Assembly: GCF_963678635.1 (NCBI RefSeq)
Contig: NC_087065.1
Span: 70,232,630-70,296,629, forward strand
Reading direction: 5' to 3'
DNA length: 64,000 nucleotides
DNA from: Symsagittifera roscoffensis
Taxonomy: Eukaryota; Xenacoelomorpha; Acoela; Convolutidae
Of the stretch, positions 7,029-14,673 are shown piece by piece (within the stretch, counting starts at the first letter, position 1; each line of letters begins with the position of its first letter). The translations under genes and the position numbers were made by a program. Under the pieces are notes generated by a model. The model searched no databases and was not told where the DNA came from. It saw only the letters and a list, made by a program, of their open reading frames with translations.

Positions 7029-9928
7029 CAAGAGTTAAATTCTTAGGACATAATATAGGAAGAAAAACAATCACTCCACTGAAATCACGCATTGACGCTA
7101 TTCAAAAACTTCAACCACCAACAAATAAAAAGAAAATCCAAGAATTCCTTGGAATGTTAAATTTTTTAAGCAAATACGTTTATAAAATGCAACTATATCT
7201 ACGACCATTTTATAACATCCTTAGACAACAAAATAATTTTGAATGGAACACAGAACATCAAACACGATTTGAAGAAATAAAGAAACTTTTAACTGAACAA
7301 ATTTCAAACACAATTCCAGACCCTAATCAACCATTTTATGCAATGTGCGATGCTTCAACTTTTGGCATCGGTGCAGCACTATTACAATCACATAATGGTA
7401 CAAATAAAATGAACCTCATATCAGCAAATTCTCGATTATTCACTCAAGCAGAGCTACGACTCTCAACTCTAATGAGAGAATGTACAGCCATAATATATAC
7501 ACTGACAGAATATGAATTTCTGATACTTGGATCAAAACATCCCACAGTTCTTTTCACAGACCATAAACCAATCATCTTTCTTTTTACGCAAAAATCTAAT
7601 CCAAACCACCGAGTTTACAGATTTCAACTAATTCTAATGAAATTTCCAAACTTACATATAGTTTGGACTGCAGGAAAAAATCTTGCGTTACCAGACACCT
7701 TAAGTCGAAATACACCACCTGAATTACTTACACGAAAAACAACAGTTGAAATACCCAAAAACATAAAATTCTACCTTGCAGAAAACGAAACATCACCCCG
7801 ATTGGAATGCAAATATGCAGTAAAAACTGACGTTGAACAATCACAAATAAATAGTTTACAACATTTCCCACTTTATTTAGATTGTCAAAATAATCACTAT
7901 GAAGTTGACCTACTTGGAACATCAACTTTTAAACCAATCCCATATTCTCAATGGATAAAAAATAACACCCAACAAAAACGAACAAAACAACACCCACCTA
8001 AGAAAGACCATTTTCCACTAAATGAAAAAGAAAATTTAACTGATAAAATAAATTTATCAGGACCACAAACAAATGATTCAAAATACACAATAAATCAAGT
8101 TTTTGACCTCCACGACCCACTTGATACAATACCCTTATCTAAATTCGAAATTGAAAACATTTTTCTCCCTCCAACAGAAACAATTACAATTTCAACACTA
8201 AAACAATATCAAAATCTTGACCCAATAATTCGACAACTAAAATCATGGCACAAATATAAAACTAAACCTATCAAGGCAGATTCAACCATTCTAGGCAACA
8301 AAACACTCCTCCGATACTTTCGCAAATTTAATAACACAACAATTAATGAAACTACAGACCTTTTAGAGTATAACTTAAATGAATCTACAGTCCCCTGTCT
8401 CCCTTTAAGTATGATTCTCATAGCTTTTAATATTTCACATACACAAAATATTAAAGGACACTCTGGATCAGAAAAAACATATTCAAACTTTATACAAAAC
8501 TTTTACTTCCCAAATGCACCAATTTGGATAAAAGTACTATGCAATGATTGTATAATATGTCAACTAAATAAACCTTACCCAAATCAAAAACAAATAGCAC
8601 AAAAACAAGATTTTAAAGGACAAAGCTTGTACTTTAATCATCGTATCTCATTTGATACTAAAGGCCCAATTTCACCCTCATCAGAAGGAAATTCCTATAT
8701 TATGGTAATTGTTGACGCATTCACACATTATGTAACACTTAACCCAGTACCACATTGTAACGCTTATTATGCGTATACAACGCTTTATGAACACTGGATA
8801 GCAAAATTTGGACTACCAGAAATTTTAGTCACAGACAACGGTACAGAATTCATAAATAATGAAATTATCACACTATGTCATTTATATAACATTAAACACA
8901 AACCACGTACATCTCATGCACCTTGGACAAACGGCTTAGTCGAAGGTATGAACCGTTCATTACAAGAATATCTTAGATGTATCATCAACGGAAATGATAC
9001 AAGATATACCGAATGGTCAGCAGATGTAAAATTATTTCCCTTAGCATATAATTCACAAATCACAACAACTCTAGGAAGGTCACCATACGAAATGGTTTTT
9101 AACCAAAAGCCACGCAAACCAATAATGTTTACAGCAAATTCTCATAAAAACGCACAAGGTTATTGTCAACCAGATAAAGACTCAATTTGTTATAGCCTAC
9201 CTTTACATACACACGATGAAGATCATTTTCATCACCCACAAATTCTTAAATTAGCCTCCGGTACACACACCGAATGGATTCTAAATAGAGATAAAAAACA
9301 CAATGAAATTTATCAAAAAGTAACAAAAAAGTTATTACAAAGACAAAACATCAATGAACAAATAAATTCACGTTTTAAACCAGCCTCCGATTTAAAAATT
9401 GGAACATTTGTTTTAATACCTAATTTCACTACTCAAAAAGGAATTTCTAAAAAATTACAACCCCTTCGTAAAGGACCATACCAAATAATTGCAAGACCCA
9501 CTGATGTCACATATAAAATTACCGACTCAGACAAAAAAGAAATCGTTCAGCACCGAAACAACCTATTACCTTATTACCCAAAAGAATACGCACTCCGCGA
9601 ATTAACTCAATTATATTCTTTCACAGGTTTAAAAATTATTCAAAATGACCCACATCCGAAAAACACAGAACAAAATGAAAATCCCACCGAAAATCAAAAC
9701 ACAAAATCAACCGCCATCAAAAACAATACAAAAAACTTAGACCATAAAACATCCCCAAAGCAAAGAAAAAATAGAAAAATGACCGAACAAATAATAACCC
9801 AAGAACAAATCGACAAATCAGAACATAGAAAATCAACACGACTTCGAAATCAACCACGTAAAGATTACAAAATATTCATCCCCCAATCTAAAATATTAAA
9901 GAAAGTGGAATTTCAAAAGCAATTTTAA
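7025..9928 (+). CDS. pol: Pol, second part: RT thumb, RNase H, integrase
   Basis: Continuation of Pol in the -1 frame; the listed start is a TTG and not a true initiation site. It begins in the RT thumb (TRVKFLGHNI) and runs into RNase H (AMCDASTFGIGAAL, RECTAIIYTL, LFTDHKPI, PDTLSR). After a spacer comes an integrase zinc-binding domain (HX6HX29CX2C, near 8430-8570). The catalytic core has Asp in ISFDTKG, Asp in VTDNGTEF and Glu in GLVEGMN, with DX35E spacing, all intact. A GPY/F-like module (RKGPYQII..ITD) follows near 9460-9520, and the C-terminus ends with a basic RKSTRLRNQPRKDY motif. In copy 2 the two halves are joined at this point by one extra T, so only this break disables an otherwise intact-looking Pol. 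Confidence 0.9.
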   Translation: MTRVKFLGHNIGRKTITPLKSRIDAIQKLQPPTNKKKIQEFLGMLNFLSKYVYKMQLYLRPFYNILRQQNNFEWNTEHQTRFEEIKKLLTEQISNTIPDPNQPFYAMCDASTFGIGAALLQSHNGTNKMNLISANSRLFTQAELRLSTLMRECTAIIYTLTEYEFLILGSKHPTVLFTDHKPIIFLFTQKSNPNHRVYRFQLILMKFPNLHIVWTAGKNLALPDTLSRNTPPELLTRKTTVEIPKNIKFYLAENETSPRLECKYAVKTDVEQSQINSLQHFPLYLDCQNNHYEVDLLGTSTFKPIPYSQWIKNNTQQKRTKQHPPKKDHFPLNEKENLTDKINLSGPQTNDSKYTINQVFDLHDPLDTIPLSKFEIENIFLPPTETITISTLKQYQNLDPIIRQLKSWHKYKTKPIKADSTILGNKTLLRYFRKFNNTTINETTDLLEYNLNESTVPCLPLSMILIAFNISHTQNIKGHSGSEKTYSNFIQNFYFPNAPIWIKVLCNDCIICQLNKPYPNQKQIAQKQDFKGQSLYFNHRISFDTKGPISPSSEGNSYIMVIVDAFTHYVTLNPVPHCNAYYAYTTLYEHWIAKFGLPEILVTDNGTEFINNEIITLCHLYNIKHKPRTSHAPWTNGLVEGMNRSLQEYLRCIINGNDTRYTEWSADVKLFPLAYNSQITTTLGRSPYEMVFNQKPRKPIMFTANSHKNAQGYCQPDKDSICYSLPLHTHDEDHFHHPQILKLASGTHTEWILNRDKKHNEIYQKVTKKLLQRQNINEQINSRFKPASDLKIGTFVLIPNFTTQKGISKKLQPLRKGPYQIIARPTDVTYKITDSDKKEIVQHRNNLLPYYPKEYALRELTQLYSFTGLKIIQNDPHPKNTEQNENPTENQNTKSTAIKNNTKNLDHKTSPKQRKNRKMTEQIITQEQIDKSEHRKSTRLRNQPRKDYKIFIPQSKILKKVEFQKQF

Positions 9929-10511
9929 CTTTATACTTCACAGTCTTGAAACATTTTCAATTTCCATTTTCCAAAATAACATGCTGAAAAATACGCAATA
10001 ATTCTAGTTCACATTAGACCAATAGGATTCATCCAATCCGTCACTTTTTCTAACTCAAACTAAGATCAATTGGACGAATCATATAAAACTCCAGGCATAT
10101 CTATAACTAAAACTTTACGACCTCCAGGTCAAAAATAAGCAAACCACTCCAACTTGACAACTAAAATAAATATCACCATAATCCCATACCCCTCCCTTAT
10201 CTAATAACCCAAAGATCAACAATATTTCCCCAACTCAGACCACAAATACCCCCCAACCAAATATGTTAACTTAGCCTAAAGTACAAAAATGCACATTTTA
10301 ATTAGCCTAAAGTACAAAAATCTCACCATACCCGGGATCATTTGACAAACAAAAATAAAGAAAAAGACGACCTCCCGATCACCATGAAAATTGCCCCCAA
10401 CAATTTTTTACAAAACTCAACCCACTTGTCAAAAAACTAATAAATAATCCGACCACACTTGAAAATCGCCCCAAACAACAAAAAATATTCGACCAAGAAG
10501 TCATTTCTTAA
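9929..10511 (+). other. Spacer between pol and the 3' ORFs
   Basis: No coding sequence is seen in about 580 bases. The sense strand is C- and A-rich. TTAGCCTAAAGTACAAAAAT occurs twice, near 10272 and 10302; copy 2 carries a similar pair (CCTAAAGTA) near 27130-27175. Copy 2 keeps a spacer of similar length, so this may be a control region for the downstream genes. Confidence 0.5.
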
Positions 10512-10742
10512 ATGCTCTTCTATCAAACAGTCATTAAAATTTTCATAAACCTCAAACAATTTTTTACGATATTTGAAACTTTTATAATATTTCTTTTTGA
10601 TATACTTGAATCTTTTCTAATAATCTTAATCATTTTTTGTAACATTTTTTTAATTTTCTACACTATATTCGAACTATTTCTCCAACTTTCCAAAACCCTT
10701 GATTATATCCACAGGTACGATTCATATAACTTGTCTAAATGA
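10512..10742 (+). CDS. ORF B, 76-aa hydrophobic protein
   Basis: A very hydrophobic small protein made almost entirely of I, L and F-rich stretches (for example FIIFLFDILESFLIILIIF and IFLIFYTIFELFLQL). It probably forms two membrane segments and ends in a short polar tail (YIHRYDSYNLSK). The corresponding frame in copy 2 (26937-26698, minus) is recognisable, with MLF at the start, IFLFD in the middle and HRYD at the end, but has one internal stop. Its TGA overlaps the ATG of ORF C by four bases (ATGA). Candidates by size and shape are a viroporin-like or envelope-accessory membrane protein; this is inference only. Confidence 0.55.
   Translation: MLFYQTVIKIFINLKQFFTIFETFIIFLFDILESFLIILIIFCNIFLIFYTIFELFLQLSKTLDYIHRYDSYNLSK
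10707..10719 (+). promoter_or_regulatory. Candidate splice acceptor before ORF C
   Basis: ATATCCACAG|GTACGA, with AG at 10713-10714, lies 24 bases upstream of the ORF C ATG. Copy 2 retains ATATTCACAG|GTACGA in the same place while flanking bases differ. It could receive a spliced leader for the 3' genes. It is also inside the ORF B frame, so part of the conservation may reflect coding. Confidence 0.35.
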
Positions 10743-10927
10743 TACGAACAATTTTCAGTAAAACTGATATTTTTTTATTGTTTGTAATTTTCATAGCATT
10801 CTTATCATCCCTCATTTTGACCATATGTAAATGTATAAAGAAAGCAATCCTCACATTTGCCCTAGCAACAATCCTTCTAATTCTTTTTTTGGAAGAATAT
10901 TATAATAAACACAAATTTTTTCACTAA
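10739..10927 (+). CDS. ORF C, 62-aa single-pass membrane protein
   Basis: A short protein with two strongly hydrophobic stretches (about residues 11-29, IFLLFVIFIAFLSSLILTI, and 37-51, AILTFALATILLILF) separated by CKCIKK, ending in a polar EEYYNKHK tail. Copy 2 encodes a nearly identical intact 62-aa protein at 26509-26697 with the stop at the same codon (TAG instead of TAA). It is therefore one of the best preserved small genes of the element. It starts on the ATGA that ends ORF B and ends directly before ORF D, in the same frame in this copy. The CKC pair could be a palmitoylation site. The function is unknown. Confidence 0.65.
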   Translation: MIRTIFSKTDIFLLFVIFIAFLSSLILTICKCIKKAILTFALATILLILFLEEYYNKHKFFH

Positions 10928-12067
10928 AGTAATAAATCAAAAAACTTATCAAAAATTGCTACCCAACAGTCACAAAGTCAGTCTTCACCGACATCATCCC
11001 AAGATAACCCAACAACACCTTCAACCACTCAAAACCCTCAAACATCTACACGAATTTCTTTTCAAGACAACCCATACACTTTTGAAGAACGACACGCTCG
11101 TTTATCTGAACCACTAGAACCAATTCAACGACAAGCACCCCTAAGTGAACCAACATATAACCTATACCCAACACTACCACAGGAACTAAGTAGAATACGA
11201 CACGTTAGTCAGAACCAAAACACAATAGAAATAAATAGACAAATTATACATCCTCGACGAAACCGAAATTTTCAAACTCCCCGAGTTCATTTTGACATAC
11301 CTCAATCATCATCACAAAGCACCCCAGAAAACCCCACTGGTATTACACCAGAAACCCCTACACTTCTTTCACAACGAAGCACTTCAAGCCTACCCTCAGA
11401 TTACTTAGGTTCAACACCAACATCTGAACAAATACGTGAAAATCCTTTCAACCCCTCAAACCAAACATCACGACTACCATATTGGACAACACATTCATTC
11501 ACACAAGGTGAACCAAATTTAATCAATGACCCCATAGACATTTCTACAGATACAACTTCTTCATCACTACCCGAAACATTATCACTTCCATCAACACCAT
11601 CGATTAGTCAAATTTCACCGACACCTTTTAACTTAAATTTCCCAAACAATCTCGACGCAAGATACCGAGAACAATCATCAACAAATATTCCTTTAAGATT
11701 AGATTGGAATACATTTACAGCACCTCCACCATTATTTGGACAACATCTAGAAAGTAACCGCCTTCATAACTGGGCACTTAATAGATTACAATATCGCCAA
11801 GATATTCACGACGATATCCGTGATCATAATATCCAAATACTCCAACAAAACAGTTTACAATTAAGGTTCGAAATCACAGTTAAGTTAAATAACATTACTC
11901 AACATCCCTACCCATTAAACCCACCAAACATAACAGCTCAATCACTACCACCACCGTTTATAACTACTGAAGTAATATATAAATACGACAGATATACCAA
12001 AAACACAATTGGTTACATTACATTTTATAACCCATACTCAGGATTATCATACACATGTATATTCTAA
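10928..12067 (+). CDS. ORF D, 379-codon frame without any ATG
   Basis: Open from the codon after the ORF C stop to TAA at 12065-12067, overlapping the Env ATG by 13 bases. The first two thirds are rich in S, T, P and Q. The last third looks folded (LRLDWNTFTAPPPLFG, HNWALNRLQYRQDIHDDIRD, YKYDRYTKNTIGYITFYNP). No methionine codon occurs in the frame, so translation must begin by non-AUG initiation, stop read-through from ORF C, or a spliced 5' exon. In copy 2 the first part is conserved (about 26546-26276, minus), including TSTRISFQDNPYTF, but lies one frame off from ORF C, which argues against a simple read-through fusion. Copy 2 then has a G-to-T stop and a 1.9-kb deletion. No homology is recognised. 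Confidence 0.6.
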   Translation, partial: SNKSKNLSKIATQQSQSQSSPTSSQDNPTTPSTTQNPQTSTRISFQDNPYTFEERHARLSEPLEPIQRQAPLSEPTYNLYPTLPQELSRIRHVSQNQNTIEINRQIIHPRRNRNFQTPRVHFDIPQSSSQSTPENPTGITPETPTLLSQRSTSSLPSDYLGSTPTSEQIRENPFNPSNQTSRLPYWTTHSFTQGEPNLINDPIDISTDTTSSSLPETLSLPSTPSISQISPTPFNLNFPNNLDARYREQSSTNIPLRLDWNTFTAPPPLFGQHLESNRLHNWALNRLQYRQDIHDDIRDHNIQILQQNSLQLRFEITVKLNNITQHPYPLNPPNITAQSLPPPFITTEVIYKYDRYTKNTIGYITFYNPYSGLSYTCIF

Positions 12068-14133
12068 AAATATTAAATTTTCTCCAACTCCTTTTTCTGG
12101 TAACCTCAAATCAAAATATTAACCCTCCTCCCCGCACAGGACCCCAAGATTTACTAGTAACACATTACGATTGTGAAGAAAACGAACAAAAAACACTACA
12201 CAAGTATGCAATAAATCAAGTATCACAATGCGAAACAGAACCACAAGCTATAGAAACTACAAATGTAATAGCAACACTCTATTCAAAAGCCCGAGCAACA
12301 ACAGTTACAGGTTATAAATTCACAGCAACATTTTCCGAAAAGAAAGTACATTGTTCACAAGTCTCGAACGGAAATAAAAACCGACTTGACCATGAATCAT
12401 TCTATCAGAGTAATATAGAACGACTTTTACATCTCAATCCCGACGATTGTAAAAATGAATTACTTAGACTAAACATCACCCAAAATAAAAACTCCGAAAG
12501 AAAGTTAGTATACTTTCAAGTTTTTTCAGACTCTATACATCAATCACAACTTGAAAGACACCAAGGACATATAAAACTAGATGACAAATACCCATATAAC
12601 GGCGCACACGGACGATTAACCTATGACATACACGATAAACATTGGATACCACACATTGGTATAAATGACCCATCAAACTGCAAAGCAGACACAAAAAATA
12701 AAGGATACCAAGAAATAATGTTTTTCGATTGGAAAATACAACTCGAAAAAATACAACTCACACGAGATTTATCAGATAACACAATGATCTATCAAGGAAT
12801 CAGATTACCTTGTAAAAATGATCAAGGTTATTGTGACCCTACAACAAGAACACAAGCAACAATTGTTTGGTTCCCTGAAGACACATGTACAACATTTCAA
12901 GTAGCAAGAATACACGCTCGTATGATCAAATTTCACGACAAATATTTCATACAATCAATACCATATGAACAAGTAAATCCATCACGAAAAATAAGTACTG
13001 ATTTTCGAAACATTCACAAAATAGAAAATAAATTAACACGTTTTCAAATATATCAAGAAACAGAACTTGCATGTAAATATAGAAATCCACTCCATAAAAC
13101 ACAATACTCTGAAATACTAGTTGAATACGAAAATGGATTCGACATGACCACTGGAAAGATAAAAATCGACCCATACGCCACAGGTAAACGCCAAAATGAA
13201 GGAACATCATATATACCAGTCAAATTCCAAAAAAGCACAGGTCAACCTGGTGGACATCTAAAACCCCAAGACGCTCATAGCACACGTTTACAAGAATTAT
13301 CACTAATGAATACTACATATTTCGGTAATATCCACTATGATATTCACTTAGACATGAAACTAGATTATACAATTAGCCGCATTTTTCAAGAAATGTCACT
13401 CTCCGAATTAGAAACATTACACCAACTATGCGAATTAGAACGAACACAAATATTACAATCACTTGCACTAGCAGTATTAAAAATACCCTACGCAGGATAC
13501 TTATTATCAGGAAATAGATCAAATTTTTTAGACTATGAAGGAAACATCTTATGGTTTTATACTTGCACTAAAAAAGTATCACCACTCTACGTTTTTGAAG
13601 ATAAACGATGCTATAAAAGAATCCCTATCTTTTATAAGAATAAAGTACATTTCGTTGACACACTTTCACGAAGAACCTATTTTTGGGATACCGCAGTCCC
13701 ATGTGGATCAGAAAATAGCCACAATGTAGTACAACTAAACCCTGACGAAGATAAATATTACCTTCTCACTCCATATCCCACATTAATGCAATCACTCAAG
13801 AAATTTTCACCAGAAAGCATTCGCGCTATCGCTCGAAACCCAAATATAGACTTACAATCCATAGGAATATATTCAAAATCAGATATTCAACATCACATTA
13901 GAACACAACAATTCCAAGAATTATTAACACAAATGGACACTATACAAAGACAATCAATAGACCAAAACTTACGCAAACTTGCAGAAACCGCAGGATTTGC
14001 CGATATCTACACGCAAGATTATAGCGGATATTTTAAAGATATTAAAGATTATATATATCTAAACGGTGAAAAATACCGTCCCCAAGATATATCACCAATT
14101 AACATTTTTAGCTTTGTTACACTCAAAAATTAA
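12055..14133 (+). CDS. env: Envelope-like glycoprotein, ectodomain part
   Basis: 692 residues, beginning with a signal peptide (ILNFLQLLFLVTS), followed by a cysteine-containing ectodomain. It lies downstream of pol, where env genes sit. The pattern C..GYC..(about 8)..IVWFPEDTC near the middle, and RCYKRIPIF..FVDTLSRRTY..VPC near residues 515-560, recall the glycoproteins of chuvirid-type negative-strand RNA viruses, which some invertebrate LTR elements have acquired; this is pattern recognition and needs a profile search. There are few N-glycosylation sites (for example NTT, NRS). The frame stops at TAA 14131-14133 before any membrane anchor. Copy 2 has GAA at this codon, and the same frame continues here to 14673, so the stop is a copy-specific nonsense change. 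Confidence 0.7.
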   Translation: MYILKILNFLQLLFLVTSNQNINPPPRTGPQDLLVTHYDCEENEQKTLHKYAINQVSQCETEPQAIETTNVIATLYSKARATTVTGYKFTATFSEKKVHCSQVSNGNKNRLDHESFYQSNIERLLHLNPDDCKNELLRLNITQNKNSERKLVYFQVFSDSIHQSQLERHQGHIKLDDKYPYNGAHGRLTYDIHDKHWIPHIGINDPSNCKADTKNKGYQEIMFFDWKIQLEKIQLTRDLSDNTMIYQGIRLPCKNDQGYCDPTTRTQATIVWFPEDTCTTFQVARIHARMIKFHDKYFIQSIPYEQVNPSRKISTDFRNIHKIENKLTRFQIYQETELACKYRNPLHKTQYSEILVEYENGFDMTTGKIKIDPYATGKRQNEGTSYIPVKFQKSTGQPGGHLKPQDAHSTRLQELSLMNTTYFGNIHYDIHLDMKLDYTISRIFQEMSLSELETLHQLCELERTQILQSLALAVLKIPYAGYLLSGNRSNFLDYEGNILWFYTCTKKVSPLYVFEDKRCYKRIPIFYKNKVHFVDTLSRRTYFWDTAVPCGSENSHNVVQLNPDEDKYYLLTPYPTLMQSLKKFSPESIRAIARNPNIDLQSIGIYSKSDIQHHIRTQQFQELLTQMDTIQRQSIDQNLRKLAETAGFADIYTQDYSGYFKDIKDYIYLNGEKYRPQDISPINIFSFVTLKN

Positions 14134-14673
14134 ATTCTTGATTTTCTAGGATGGCCCTACTACATCTTAGAAAAATTGACTATTTTAAACGCAATGTTTA
14201 ACTTTATTGGATTTCTTTTCTCACTTTTAAAAGGAATTTACAACACATGTGCTATACACACACAAGTAAATAGACAAGCAAGCGTAGCACGCATACTCTT
14301 TGCAGGATTTTTTGGAATCTTTTCTACATCTATAAACAAAATTCTTTTAGACGCACAAAAAAAAGAATACAACACAAAAATAACAACACGACAAAACACA
14401 TACGACGAAGAACATAACAACGTAGACACAACGCCAACGGCACCACAGTTACCACCTCTACCACATAACCATCCACTATCCCTAGTCCCACGAAATTTTC
14501 GAAATTTGGCAATCACACATAATCCAAACTTTCGACCGACCACATCACAAAGTCCCATCCAACATATAATGACACACCAGTCGCCAGATGATAATACTTA
14601 TGAACAAATTATTGAACAACCCCATACCACCGCTTTTCAGTCTCAAAATAATCATTTTCTTAGCCCACGATGA
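14134..14673 (+). pseudogene. env: Envelope membrane anchor and tail, cut off by the stop
   Basis: Same frame as the upstream Env. It encodes a hydrophobic segment (MFNFIGFLFSLLKGIY), a second one (ARILFAGFFGIFSTSI) and a proline-rich tail. The tail contains PTAP at about 14432-14443, a known late-domain motif that recruits Tsg101 in retroviral budding. An internal ATG at 14176 could give a 165-aa protein by itself. The stop codon overlaps the ORF E ATG by four bases (ATGA at 14670). Copy 2 has lost most of this part by a 475-bp deletion. The region most likely belonged to a single Env protein of about 870 residues. Confidence 0.65.

Noticed and set aside
7015-7030. Programmed -1 frameshift site in RT
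   Set aside because: Copy 2 is continuous here with one more T, and the break is inside the RT domain. A one-base loss explains it.
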